A stretch of 64,000 nucleotides of DNA, taken from the NCBI GenBank assembly GCA_035048495.1, contig CM068544.1, forward strand, positions 14,936,138 to 15,000,137, given 5' to 3'. Both the position numbers and the translations under genes were made by a program. Within the stretch, counting starts at the first letter, position 1, and each line of letters opens with the position of its first letter. The notes below the pieces were generated by a model, which had not been told where the DNA came from, made no database searches, and was given only the letters and a program-made list of their open reading frames with translations. Source of the DNA: Euptelea pleiosperma (Eukaryota > Streptophyta > Magnoliopsida > Ranunculales > Eupteleaceae). Shown here piece by piece: positions 32,395 through 44,225 of this stretch.

Positions 32395-34162
32395 GCCTCT
32401 GCATATTTGCATGCTTGATTGTTATTAATGCAATGCATATGCTTGTACACGACGGCACACGGTGCTCTGTCCTCATACAAACAGACATATATGTACAAAC
32501 ATGGGCGCATGCTTTTATATATATGCCTCTGTATATTTGCATGCTTGATTGTTATCTATGCAATGCATATGCTTGTACACCGATGGCACATGGTGCTCTG
32601 CACTCATACAAACAGACATGTACATAAACGGTTCCATGTTTTTATCCATGAGGAGATCTGAAGCCTTTTATGCAAGCATCCTCACCTCTCTTCCAGTATG
32701 TGGGTTGTACAAATTACATTTGCTCTAGAAGCCAGATTCTTCCACCTAGGGTTTACTGCTGCTCCAAATTCATGAATTGTGCTGTGGGAGCTAGAGCTTG
32801 GTCAATTCATGTTCCTATCTTACCAGATTTATGGTACTATCTCAACAGATTCACTCTCCCATCCTGACAGATTCATGCTTTAGGGACGGGGTCCTCACAA
32901 GTTCAGTATGTCTTACTCTATGATAGCTAATTACAATGACAATGTATATGACTCAACATCAAAGAAAATTTGGACACATTCATCCGGAGGGCAGTAATGC
33001 GCAAGAAAAGACCCTAGCTGAGCCAAGTAGACAAAACTGGTCCAATGGCAAGTTTAGGGATCCCCTCTTGCGACACTACTGCTAAACCGAAATGAAGCTA
33101 GCTGGTTAAAGTAGCTCCCTCTCCGGCCCTAACCGTATGGAGTCGTCGATCGCGTATAAGCCGATGGCGATATTCCACCAGGAGATACCCTCATTGATCT
33201 GCTCTGGGTTTATCCTCCTTGATCACAGCCTTCGTGGTATTAGCCCCCCATCTTGACGTTCCCAAGGATGGCCGAGATTTTAGCAGGCAAGCTCGGTAAA
33301 CGGACTATATGTCTGATTTGCCTCAAGTTCAAAGCGAGAACTAGGCATATGAGAGAAGCGGGCGGGGAGACATGCACACATCTGGACATATTGGCCATAG
33401 CTAGAGAAGACAAGGGTGTCTCTTAAATATGGTCCATGAGAACCCAGGCCCGTCAACTACTAGGGAATGGTCAACTACTAGGGAATGGACTAGGACAGGG
33501 AAAAAGTGAGAGACTGCCTTTTTCTGCTTCTACTAGACAGTCTACTTCTCCGTTGGATTTAATTCATTGCGATATTTGGGGCACTTCACCTCTTGTTTCA
33601 TCTTCGGGTTATCGATATTACATACTTTTCAAGGATGATTTTAGTCGATACTCAGTACGATTTGTATAAAACTGAAGCTCATTTCAGACCTCCTGCTCCC
33701 ACTTTCCCTCTCTCTTGCTCTTGCTCTTGCTCTTGCTCTTGCTCTGCTCTATTCCTGGCTCCTAAGCCCATGCATTTGGACTCTCCAGATGGCCGTAGCT
33801 CAAAAATATACACTGATTGGACATTCTTTTCTGTTATTCACCTAGTTTTACCTTAATTTATTTTCCTAGGCTTTCCACATTTTAGCTTTAGGTCAGATGG
33901 TCAGGATTGTTCAACCAGTGCAATTTTGCGCTATATAGCCCATCCAGGAAGTTGGCCTGGCACATGGCACTTTGACATCTTCGATTAACGAGGATATGTG
34001 CCACGTTTACTACACAAATCCTGGAAGATGGGTGGAATTCTTGGCCAAAATGTAAGGTTCTCACTTAGGGAACTTGACGGTTGTTTTATATTTTCTGTGT
34101 CTGATCTTCCTTGTTTCTTGCAGTTATTGGAAGGGCAACGAATTCGTGTAAACAAAGCTTGA
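30905..34162 (+). CDS. PSRP2: Chloroplast small-subunit ribosome-associated RNA-binding protein PSRP2
   Basis: Four exons: 30905-31234, 31715-31816, 31961-32260, 34124-34162, all joined in phase 0, giving 256 aa and TGA at 34160. Residues 1 to about 65 are Ser/Leu-rich with few acidic residues, a plastid transit peptide. RRM1 (about 81-158) has RNP2 RLYVGNIP and RNP1 RRFAFVTM. The linker KVNITEKP precedes RRM2 (about 181-256) with RNP2 KVYVGNLA and RNP1 SGFGFVSF, and the protein ends EGQRIRVNKA. Length and motifs such as VMYDKYSGRSRRF and AKISRVPGTSKS match plant PSRP2 (30S ribosomal protein 2, chloroplastic), which binds RNA and the plastid 30S subunit. Frame and splice sites are intact. Intron 3 (1,863 bp) is enlarged by repeats and a copia fragment. 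It is the only convincing host gene here. Confidence 0.95.
32362..32650. repeat. Dinucleotide run and 130-bp tandem duplication in PSRP2 intron 3
   Basis: A (TG)n(TA)n run at 32362-32394 is followed by two copies of about 130 bp, starting at TGCCTCTGCATATTTGC (32394) and TGCCTCTGTATATTTGC (32524). Differences are few. Confidence 0.85.
33490..33752 (+). pseudogene. Copia integrase fragment in PSRP2 intron 3
   Basis: The + strand encodes SERLPFSASTRQS, LDLIHCDIWG and GYRYYILFKDDFSRYSV, the beginning of the copia-type integrase core (first catalytic Asp in HCDIWG). It runs into unrelated frame after 33670, then a (TCTTGC)n run (33713-33752). A short dead insert in sense orientation, lying between exons 3 and 4. 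Confidence 0.8.
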
Positions 34163-34473
34163 GCTTGAGGGAGCTTGGAGAGAAATATACTTTTATTCAT
34201 TTAAAATCTGGATGGTTTTTCTGTTGAAGATCCGAAAGAAACCTTCCTGAGCAAATATTGAGTTAATTAAGGACAGATTTTTGTCTTCAATTTCGGTAAA
34301 CCAAATTTAGTTTTTTCTTGATAATGGCCGACGACTTATCGTTCATTAAGTTTTTGAATTCATTGATTGATTTAGTAAGCTAAAATTAGGGGTGTCAATG
34401 GATAGTTGAAACTTCGAATCCATATTGAATAATCGGATATTGTCTGAAAATTTCAGATACCAGATTCGAATAA

Positions 34474-34864
34474 GGCTCAGGCTCCAGTTACCGCCCTAAA
34501 ATGACAGGCTCCGGTTACAGGAAACAATATGAGCCACGTGGCACACTCTTAGACGACTCTGACCGTATGGATGTTTGGCTGATCCCTAAGTGGACCTACA
34601 AACCAATAATCAGCAGTGATTTATAGGCGTTGGATTAGACTTTTTTTCATGGGTTGATCACAACTGTGGGAATTTGAGCAGTATTTGAGGTACAAAGATT
34701 CAACGTCTAGAAATCACTAATCAGGTTGGTTTTTGGTTTGTAGGTCCACATATAGATTGGACAAACATCCATACGGTCAGAGTCCTATAAGAGTGTGCCA
34801 TGTGGCTCATATCGGGTCCTGTAACCGGAGCCGGTCATTTTAGGGCGGTAACTGGAGCCTGACC
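34474..34864. mobile_element. MULE-type MITE, 391 bp, perfect 9-bp duplication
   Basis: Ends GGCTCAGGCTCCAGTTACCG / GGTCAGGCTCCAGTTACCGC (the latter reverse-complemented) and long inverted arms through GCCACGTGGCACACTC. Flanked by TTCGAATAA at 34465-34473 and 34865-34873, a perfect 9-bp duplication. It identifies the superfamily for the related copies at 26386, 30420 and 43981. Confidence 0.88.
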
Positions 34865-35235
34865 TTCGAATAATTTGAATACTTTTCGGATATGGATTTG
34901 GATATTGATATATCCACTTCGATAATATATATATATATATACTGGAACTGATGGATTGCATCTCTAAGTGCTCTGCTGCTTCAATGGATATAGAGAAGCA
35001 TAGACCTTGAATCCGGGGCTGGTATATGTTGACTCATACTTTTGTAAATAATGGACATGGGGCCCACATGCAGATGTGTTAATGGCTAATTTTTGGTGAT
35101 GATATTCTTCTCAACATGGATATCAGCCTAACAAAAAATCAGCCCATTCCAACATTTGTAGCCTCGTGAAGATTGCAAGTTGAAACTTTTTGTACCATCT
35201 ACTTTCACCATTAAATTTAGGTCCATATTTCATAG

Positions 35236-35491
35236 CAAGGATTAAAACTCGGCCGTTACAATGAAAATAACGGCTGTTATAACGGATTCGGATCTACCCT
35301 GTTACGTTACGCACCGTAAAACGCCCAGAAAAAAAAAATAACGGCCATTATAATGAAAATAATGGCTGTTGTTTTTCCATTATAATAAAAATAATGACAG
35401 TTATTTTTCTGGAAAAAATGTGAAAAAGGGCTGTTTTTTCCGTTATTTTCCATAATTGAAAATTTGAAATTCAAATTTGTTGAAATTTCAG

Positions 35492-35540
<49 letters not shown>

Positions 35541-35714
35541 TTATTGAAATTCAAATTTCAAAATTCAAAAATTGAATTTCATCGCCCTTTTTTTCCGTTT
35601 TTTCTGTTTTTTTTCTAGTTTTTTTCCGTTTTTGCTCCTGAGCATTTTTTCTCTCGTTATAACGGAAAAACGGTAACGCCCCCAGACCGTTCTAAAGGTC
35701 CCTTTTAAACCTTG
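35236..35714. mobile_element. hAT-type MITE, 479 bp, perfect 8-bp duplication
   Basis: Ends CAAGGATTAAAA and, reverse-complemented, CAAGGTTTAAAA. Flanked by TTTCATAG at 35228-35235 and 35715-35722. The interior has AACGG/CCGTT words in inverted arrangement and a T-run of about 40 bp (35500-35540). Related sequences occur at 38800-40070 and 43565-43800. Confidence 0.85.
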
Positions 35715-36120
35715 TTTCATAGTGCTAGAAGTTTTAGAAATTGCTGATTTTTGGGGAGGATGATCCTTATGGTGAGATCATCTTCCACAAAAAATAAGCC
35801 CTTAACTTATCTGTATGTGGTCCCTACCAGCGTGTAGGGCGTGTCATTTTATATGTCAAAAAGCATTAGTAATATGGAATACTTCTATAAGGTTTCCCTA
35901 AATGGATATTATTTGAATCTGATTTTCTTATTGGACGAATCCAATATCCAATAGGTTATTGGATTCAACTTTGGATATTGATTCAGAATATCTGTTGGAA
36001 TTTGAATCGAATTCGGATTTTTTTTTTTCGGATTATTAAATGACTAACAATTTACTGGTACAAAGTATATAAGCTTCAAACATGTAACTTAGCAGGTCAA
36101 AGAACTGAAGTATTCAAAGC

Positions 36121-36180
36121 ATGTCATGGGGTTAACACTAAGCGGCCTGGATGTCATGGGGTTAACACTAAGCGGCCTCC
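36121..36180. repeat. 30-bp tandem duplication
   Basis: GTCATGGGGTTAACACTAAG plus CGGCCT occurs twice in a row with a 30-bp period. No gene is recognised around it (36026-36525). Confidence 0.8.
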
Positions 36181-36525
36181 AGGAAACTGGCATGGCACCC
36201 TTACCCATTGAGGCAAGGGTTACGTTCATTGATGAGGGTGGTCACAGGTCCACTCTTTGCAAGTTAGTAAGGTTTGTACATAGAAGTAACGGGCACCAAC
36301 ATTGTGTCACCCCAGTTAACAGCTCTGTGCACCACTCTTAATACACCTTTCGTTGCTTATCACCTTCATCGAATCACCCGTGTTCACCATTAGTGCGTGT
36401 TTGTTATCCATGGAATGCTTCATCCTCCTTTCCAACATCTGCAAAAGCACAAAATGTTAGGGTAGTCCCTCTCTGAATGCTCTTTCGTCTCGTCTGGATG
36501 ATTATTGTTCGAGAACTGAGTACTA

Positions 36526-37095
36526 AGGCCCTGCTTGGTTCACAGCAAATTGAGTGCAATGCACTCACTTGCCACAATTTTGAAATTGCAAGTGATTGGT
36601 TGGAGGCGTGCAAATGAACTGCCGTGCAAGTGGGTGCCAAGCCCTTGCAAACTCCTTAACAAAATAGATGCAAGCAACTGCAGCCCAAAAACTGATGCAA
36701 GTGGGTGTATTGTATTAGCACAACATTTTTTCTTCGGAAAAACATTGTGATTATTTTTTTTATGATTATCTTTTTATTTTTATTTTTATTTTAGTTTTTT
36801 ATTTTTTTGATATAGTTGGTTGGGGCAGCATAACCCCAAGCTTTCCCCTCTAAATAATAATAATAATAAAAATAAAAACAACAATAATTTTATTGTGTAT
36901 TTTTTTTTTTATAAAATCAAAAAATAAAATAATCCATTGCATTCTTTTGCAATGCCCTACAAACCAATCAACTAAACTTCGTTTACATCTATTTAAAGGA
37001 CGTGAACCAAACAATTGTAAGTGATTATAACGCAAGTTGCTACATTTGCACTAAAGTGCAAAATGCACCCAAGTGTAGCGAACCAAGCAGGGCCT
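36526..37095. mobile_element. MITE with AGGCCCTGCTTGGTTC ends, TA duplication
   Basis: Terminal inverted repeats AGGCCCTGCTTGGTTC / GAACCAAGCAGGGCCT are perfect over 16 bp and flanked by TA (36524-36525, 37096-37097). GTGCAA/TTGCAC words recur inside. A TA target suggests a Mariner-type element, but GGCCCTGTTTGG-like ends also occur in Harbinger MITEs. Confidence 0.75.
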
Positions 37096-37097
37096 TA

Positions 37098-37717
37098 ATC
37101 ATGCTTGATCACCTGCAAACCTTGGTGGCCATTAACTACTATGAGCATGCTCAGGCCACCTATGTCACGATCTTGAGGTGTTGTTGAGGCAATGCCAATT
37201 GGTAGGATTAATAACATGCAATTAACAATCGCAGTCATCTCGGCTGATTCTCTCCCACCGAAAGCATAAAAAAAGTTTGAGTGTTGTTAAACCCGGACTG
37301 GATTGGGCGGTTGAACCGGTGATAACTGTAAATCCACCAAGCTCTGGATTCTCTGGCGGTTTATTCGACCTGCTATCAATTAGAAACACAGCTACACCAT
37401 TTTTGTTATAGCCTAGTTTGTGAGCAGTGAGTAGAGAGACTCCTTTCTTGATTGATTGTCTTGGGGCTTTCCTCAGTGCCGGTTTCCTTCACTTTCACTT
37501 TTGGTGGGAAGGCCTCAAGAGATTCTACAACGGCCTTAATGGTTTTCTGTTGGGACCCCAGATGAATGAGTTGCCAAATGAGAGCGTTAATTACGTCAAA
37601 AATTTGAATGTTTTAAGACCCAAACCAATACACCAAAAGCACCTAGGTGATAGTGGAGCGGAAAGCTAAGGTCTTAACCTAGGATCCTAACATTCCACCA
37701 TGCTTCAAAGGCCGATC
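37098..37717. other. Intergenic, no gene recognised
   Basis: An 80-codon frame at 37427-37669 (+) has no recognisable motif and no clear promoter or splice context. Otherwise nothing seen. Confidence 0.4.
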
Positions 37718-38398
37718 ATGGTTGTAATACCCTGAACTTTTGTTCTAGGGTATTGTGGTAAATTCACCTAATAATGAACACTTGAACCTTTTTCAGAGTT
37801 ATATTATTGTTTTTATGGTTAAATTTCATGTTTGAGTATGCATATTTAATTTGCTTTTATTCCGACAATTTTGAAAATTTTTTTTTGTGCAAACCCTTAT
37901 TTCAGCTTTTCGAGAGACACCCAAATGTTATAGGGGACTCTTTTTTGCCCTAGCTAACATTCCAGAACTTTTATAAAAAATTATTTTGTGGGTTCGAGAC
38001 ACAAAAAATATTCCTATTTTATCATTCCCAGCTTTCTCGAGAAATTTAGAACCTTTCTTGAGACATAAAACCTTAGCGGGAGATTTTGACAAAAATAGTA
38101 TTTTCGTAATTTTAAACTTTTCTACTATTCTTATATTTTTTAAAATAATATTTAATTATATTTTATTTATTTAATAGGAGTGTGGGACCCGCGAATCACT
38201 TTTTGAAATCTTTACACTTTTTTGGAGTTTTAAACTTTTTGTAATTTTTGTGTATTTAGATTATTTTATGTGATTTATGTGTGCGTGACATGTGTCAATT
38301 CCTTGTTGTATGAACTTTTAAATTGTATAATATAGTCTAATTGAATTAATGAATGATTAGTTGATGTATATAGGCCTTTGACTATTTTCTAAACTATA

Positions 38399-39368
38399 AA
38401 GGTGCGTTTGATACGCGCGCAAATTGGGTGTGCAAATAAGTTTACGCGTGCAATTGTTTCCCACGCATGTTTGGTACGCGTGCATTCGGCGATTTGCACA
38501 TGCACACGAGCAAATGAATGCTCACCTTCTTTAGCAATTAAAAACCCATTTCACCCCTTGAGCAATTATTTACACAACCTCCTTGTGCAAACAATTTGCA
38601 AAAGGTACAAATTAAAATCCAATATTTTTCCAAATCAAGCCTTATCTTTTGAAAAAAAAAAAAAAACAGAATTAATGGAAAAAGTGGCATTGAAATTTAA
38701 ATTTTAAAATTTAAAAATAAAAAAAATGAGAAAAATGAAAAAAAAATAACAAAAAAATAATGGCCTTTTTTCACAATTTTTTTTTCAAAAAATTGGTTGT
38801 ATTTTTGTTACAACAGGAAATAATGATATTTATTTTTTGACCATTTTAACAATACATATAGTAACGGGGGAGGTCCGAATCCACTACAACAGCTGTTATT
38901 TTTACCATAACGGATTCGGATCTCCCTCATTACGTTATATACCGTTAAAACACTGAAAAAATATACCAGAAAATAATGACCATTATTTTTTGAAAAAATT
39001 TGCGAAAAAAAAATGTCCATTATTTCTGTTATTGCCCATTATTTTTCTGCTTTTTCTATTTTTTCGTTTTTGAAAATTTGAAATTCATGTTCAACTATGT
39101 GGGGCCCATGTATTAAGTATGAAAAATTTGTTATTTTTTTCCGTACTTAATATGTGGGGCCCACATATTTTGTGTTTTCCTAAGTGAGCATACGCGCGAA
39201 CCAAATGGTATTAAATATGAACAGTGCGTAAATTTTGAAATTTGTATATGCAAAGTTAGTGCGAACCCAATAGAAGAAAATAGTATGGCTGCGCAAACCA
39301 TTGCATGCACAAACATTTGCATGCGCAAACCATTGCACATGCAATGGTTTGCATGCGTACCAGACCCT
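38399..39368. mobile_element. MITE-like element, left member of an inverted pair
   Basis: Ends AGGTGCGTTTGATACGCGCG and, reverse-complemented, AGGGTCTGGTACGCATGC. GCAAA/TTTGC and CATGCG words are frequent near both ends, and the middle has AACGGTAT/ATACCGTT foldbacks. No clean target duplication was found. Confidence 0.55.
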
Positions 39369-40118
39369 AAATAATGTAAAATATAAGTTTTTGATGGTTG
39401 AAAAAGTTATCCTTTTGATAGTTACGAATTCCACTAAAATAGAAACCATAATCCTTCCTTAAACCTATTTAGGGTAATTTAGTGCTACCCCCCTAATTTG
39501 GAAAACTAAGGGTCTGTTTGGTACGCATGCAAATCCTTACGCGTGCGATGGTTTGCGCGTGTAATGATTTGTGCATGCAATGGTTTGCGCACCCATACTA
39601 TATTCTTGCGTTTGGTTCGCACAAACTTTGCATATGCAAATTTCAAAATTTACCTATTGTTCATATTTACTACCATTTGGTCCACGCGCATACTCACTTA
39701 GGAAAGCACAACATATGTGGGCCACACATATTAAGTACGAGAAAAAAAACAACAACGAATTTTTCGTACTTAATACATGGGCCCCACATATTGAACATGA
39801 ATTTCAAAATTTCAAAAACGAAAAAAATAATGGGCAATCACAAAAATAACGGACGTTTTTTTTTCACAAAATTTTCCAGAAAATAATGGTTGTTATTTTT
39901 CGGTATATTTTTAGCGTTTTAACGGTATATAACGTAACGAGGGAGGTCTAAATCCATTATGACAAAAATAATGGCCATTGTAACGGATTCAGACCTCCCC
40001 CGTTACGTTATGTACCGTTAAAATGGTCAAGAAAGGGCCATTATTTTTTTTTCTATTTTTCTCAATTTTTAAAACTTCAAATTTTAAAATTTAAATTTCA
40101 AAGCCACTTTTTTCATAT
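38672..40118. repeat. Large imperfect inverted repeat, arms about 0.6-0.7 kb
   Basis: 38672-39370 is the reverse complement of 39508-40118 over nearly its full length (for example ATGTGGGCCCCACATATTAA at 39149 region versus GGGCCACACATATTAAGTAC at 39719). The spacer is about 137 bp. A read-through RNA would fold into a long hairpin. Confidence 0.8.
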
Positions 40119-40859
40119 GATCTAGTTTTCAAATTCGTTGAGTTTGTATTTTTGGATTTTTATTTATTTAGTTATGTTTTTTCAAATATGCTGGACTTTT
40201 CTGCAAAACCCAAAATTTCCGATTCTGTGCGATCCACTTGATTAAAGATTTACACATATATTTTGAAACTAAATATTTTTTTATTTATTTTTCCTATAAA
40301 CTTATGTAAATTTATTTTCCAGATCCGTTTATCTTGTATTTTTAAGATATGTATTTATTTAATTGTAATTTTTCTAAGGCGTTGACCTTTTCTACAAAAT
40401 CTAGAATTTCAAATTCTGTGCAGTCTACTTCTTTAAAAATTTTGACTTAGATTTTAGAAATAAATATTTTTGAATTTATTTCTTATAAAAACCTCGGTAA
40501 ATATAGTTTTCAAATCCATTGAGTTTGTATTTTTCTAATTTATATTTATTTAGTTATAATGTTTTAAAAGAAAACACGTTTTTTCAGCAAAAGCCCTATT
40601 TCTTGGATTTTGGACAATTAATGGCCTTGGGAACCCTTAGTGGTTCGGTCATGATTATTGACTATTAAGGTTTTAGCTTTGTTGTTTGACTCAGACTTGT
40701 ATGCATGGGGATCCCAACTATGTGTCTTGGATCTCTCATAGGGTTCGGCCAAGTGTCTTGGATCCCTCTTTAGGGTTCAACCTTGTGTCATGGATCCTTT
40801 ATAGGGTTCGGCCATTAAGTGTTGGATTTTCTTGCACCTTCACTTATATTGTTAATCGA

Positions 40860-42540
40860 TGTTGATCGTGATCTTTGGTGATTATTTACATGTTATTCAT
40901 GTTGTTTAACCCTAGTTCATACCTATTTTATTACTCTTGATGATCATGTGTTTATTTCTTATTTAAATATTAAATACATATATTGCTTATGCCATATTAC
41001 CCTAATATCATCTTGTTATCATACCATGATTATCATGTCATTTCATATAGGGGTGCACAAGAGAACGGGGTTGAACTATATTATATACGTTTATATTGAT
41101 TTTATCAATTAATCAGGGTTAGGTACCCTAGGGTGAAAGGCCCCAGACGTTATTATATCCTGCAGATAGGTTGATGAGACTGCTCCCAGTGTAGGAAGGA
41201 GATGAAGACCATATGCGATTATGGGTATTAGTTGCATTTGCATCCCGTACTCACCTGCATTCACCATCATACTCATGTCAACCTTATTATATGATTGAGA
41301 TGCATACCTTGGTTAAAAACTTGTATAGTATGACATTATGTCATGCACACTGTTGTATTATTGGGCCTCGGCTCACGTTGCTACACCGATACCATTTTCA
41401 GATTTTGAAGAGCTGGGTACGTAGGACGATTTTGAGACAGAAGACTCCAGTGTACTCGAGGAGATCGACGAGGATTTGTGAGTCGATCCCACACTTTAGA
41501 AAGCTGTATTTGATTATTTTATAACATTATTTATTTATTTTTACGGGCATGCATGCCTTTGATTGAGAGCATATTCTCACTAATATCTTCTCATACTTAA
41601 TTGAACGATTAAGTTAGCTTGATTTATGAATTAGTTTAATTATTTATTTTCTACTATGAATATGCTTATTTCTGATTTTAATACATCAACTTGAACTGTA
41701 GTTAACTTTACAACACCCAATTGATCGATTTGACTTTCTTTTAATTCTATTGACTTATTTGACCTAGTTGACCATTGTGACCTTCGGTGATTGTTACATG
41801 TTATTCATGTTTAATCCTAATTCGTTTCCATGTTATCACTTTTGATGATCATCTGTTCATTTTATATTCTTATTTAAATGTTAAATACATGTGTGCTTAT
41901 GCCATATAACCCTAGTACCATCTTGTTGTCATACCATGATCATTATGTCATTTCATATAAGGGGTGCATAAGGGAACGGGGTTGAAGTATATTATATACG
42001 TTTATATTGGTTTTATCAATTAATCAGGGTTCGGTACCCTAGAGTGAAAGGCCCAGACGTTATTATATCCTGCAGATGGGTCCATGAGACCGCTCCTAGT
42101 GCGGGAAGGAGATGGAGACCCTATGTGGTTATGGGTACTAATTGCATTTGCATCCTGTACTCACTTGCATTCACCCTCATATTCATGTTATCCTTATTAT
42201 ATGATTGAGATGCATACCTTGATTAAAAAACTTATATAGTATGATATCATACCATGCACACTGTTGTATTACTGGGCATTGGCTCACGGTGCTACACCGA
42301 TACCATTTTTAGATTTTGAGGAGCCGGGTATGTGAGATGATTTTGAGGCAAAAGACTCTGATGCATTCGAGGAGATCGGCGAAGATTTGGGAGTCGATCC
42401 CACACTTTAGAAGACTTTATTTTGATTGTTTTAAAACATTACTTATTTATTTTCACGGTCATGTAGTCATTTGATTGAGAGCATGTTCTCACCTCCTTCT
42501 CTCCACATTTAGTTGATTGATTGAATTATTTGAATTATGT
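40860..42540 (+). repeat. 0.91-kb direct tandem duplication inside the LTR
   Basis: Sequence from about 40860 to 41640 is repeated at about 41765-42530, offset 911 bp (anchor AACGGGGTTGAA at 41064 and 41975). Shared landmarks include TATACGTTTATATTG, CCAGACGTTATTATATCCTG and GTCGATCCCACACTTTAGAA. Several percent divergence. Confidence 0.9.
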
Positions 42541-42723
42541 ATTATTTTCTACATCTAGACTTTTTTTTTTTACTTAATGGATTTTCGAATGAACCTTAGT
42601 AGTCTAATTGACCTAATTGGACTACTAAGGGACATTCATAGATCACCTCTGGGTTCAGGTATGGGTCGATCCATGGATTTTTAGGTTTTATCTAGGTATC
42701 CAAAATCGGGGCATGATAATGGT

Positions 42724-43564
42724 ATCCCATTTTGAAGTAGCTTTACCTTCGGTAACCCTTTTTTCTCATTTTTTTTGTGAGCGGGTCACCCGAATTTTTT
42801 TTTTGGTACTCCTATTTCCTCATTTTTGAGCGAGCACCCAGGTAGTCCTTTCCTCAGGTCGCCTCTACCGTGACTTGAACCCGTGACCTGGGGCTAGCTC
42901 TGTATTAGGACCCATTTACCCCAAAAGATCGACCTATTGGGGAAATGCAAAACAACTATGTAATGTATACCAACGGGTTGTCGGGCCAACACAATAGGTG
43001 CGTGGGTACACACCCTCCAGTTACAGTATTCAATGAAACTAATCGAGTGTGATACACTTCTTGTGGTTGTAATTCATATCTACTTCATGAGGGATGTCAG
43101 CAGTAGCCTTGGAGCCCACCTTCCCTATGGATGGGTTGGTGTAAAGGATTTCAACGATCCCCCCCCTTTGCACAACGTGCATTCCTAAACCTTCTCTATC
43201 TCACCTTGAATACTTTTTTTTTTAACATGGAGTAGGTTTGGAGTCATAGGAACATTTCCCAACAACTCATCCATAGGCCAATCTTTTTTTTTTTGCACAG
43301 TTCGGGTGCACTTCTCTGTTTATATTTAGATTTCAAGTTCAACTGCTGTCCCCAGTTCAATCAGACCACAGTTACAGTACGTGGGATTGCACGTGTTTAC
43401 AGATTGAACAAGATTCAAACTGGGGAAATGATTGAATTTTCCAGCTGGTAGTTATCGCTGCTAACCCCGAGATATTATTACGATGATGGATGAACAAAAA
43501 TTGAGAGTTTCCAATTCAGAGTCGGAATCTATACAGAAGACAAAAATTTTCATTTAGATGATCC
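42724..43564. other. Intergenic, no gene recognised
   Basis: Contains T-runs and, at 42860-42890 on -, a B-box-like GGGTTCAAGTCACGG without a matching A-box. No coding frame of note. Confidence 0.4.
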
Positions 43565-43800
43565 GGGGAAACATGGAAAAAGTGGCGTTGAAATTCAAAA
43601 TTTGAAAATTTCAAAAAAAAAAAAAATAGAATTTAACGACCATTTTTTTCACAAAATTTTTTAGAATTTTATGGCTGTTAAAACAATTTTAAAGGCCGTT
43701 AAATTAAAAGCGTCAAAATGTGTTTAAACAGTTTAACGGAAACGGGCTTGGGGCCTTACCGTTTAAATGGCCGTTTTTAAAACCATGGTTAAAGCCAATT
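43565..43800. repeat. Degenerate relative of the AACGG-type MITE
   Basis: GGAAAAAGTGGCGTTGAAATTC and ATGGCCGTTTTTAAAACCATG resemble segments of 35236-35714 and 38672-38760. Ends and duplication are not resolved. Confidence 0.45.
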
Positions 43801-43980
43801 GTTAGTCTGAAGCAAGAATTAGTCCAATATCCACTATAATTCATAAAATCTTAAATTCAAATCTCAATTGATTCTACTTGTAGAACTAGATTTGTTGTTA
43901 TCAAACATCCATATGGTTAGAGTCCTCAATAATGTGTGCCATGTGGCTCATATTGCGCCATGTCATCATTGTTTTACTCG

Positions 43981-44225
43981 ATGGAATGGATGTTTGGTCC
44001 ATCTCTAGGTGGACCTACACACCAAACTCTGATAAGTGATTTATAACCTTTGGATTTGAGCACCACAAATAATGCTCAATATCTACGGTTAAAAATCAAT
44101 TTATGAAACCTACTTCAATTAAATCCTTAAAAAATCACTAATCAGGCTGATTTTTTGCATGTAAATCCACCTAAGGATGGGCCAAACATCCATATGGCCA
44201 ATGATCTTTAAGAGTGTACCACGTG
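43981..44225. repeat. Degenerate MULE-type MITE copy
   Basis: Left arm GGATGTTTGGTCCATCTC, right arm GGATGGGCCAAACATCC, with AATCACTAATCAGGCTGAT before the right arm. Family as 34474-34864. Fragments of the same family flank it at 43897 and 44396. Confidence 0.6.

Larger units (their letters stand above)
34387..36025. mobile_element. Probable decayed hAT-like element with nested MITEs
   Basis: Starts TAGGGGTGTCAATGGAT, a hAT-type terminal sequence, and is rich in GGATAT/TATCC and TTCGAAT words up to about 36020. The right terminus is not recognisable. Two MITEs (34474-34864 and 35236-35714) have landed inside. Confidence 0.35.
37723..42718 (+). mobile_element. Probable Ty3/gypsy solo LTR, about 5.0 kb
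   Basis: Starts TGTAATACCCTGAAC, a typical plant Ty3/gypsy LTR start, and ends TCGGGGCATGATA, close to the usual ...GGGTCGTGACA end with CA changed to TA. Flanked by ATGGT at 37718-37722 and 42719-42723. After 42718 no Gag or Pol follows. The size is explained by nested MITE copies (38399-40118) and a 0.91-kb internal duplication. The downstream TGGTATC could instead be a PBS remnant of a 5' LTR. Confidence 0.55.

Noticed and set aside
32283..32661. Several open frames around the intron 3 dinucleotide run
   Set aside because: Low-complexity translations of TG/TA repeats and a tandem duplication within an intron.
37427..37669. 80-codon frame on +
   Set aside because: No recognisable motif and no gene context.
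42719..42725. TGGTATC as primer binding site of a Ty3 5' LTR
   Set aside because: Only seven bases match tRNA-Met, no Gag or Pol follows, and ATGGT equals the left flank, so a solo-LTR duplication explains it better. Not fully excluded.
42780..42960. SINE candidate: B-box-like GGGTTCAAGTCACGG on -
   Set aside because: No A-box at proper distance and no target duplication or tail found.
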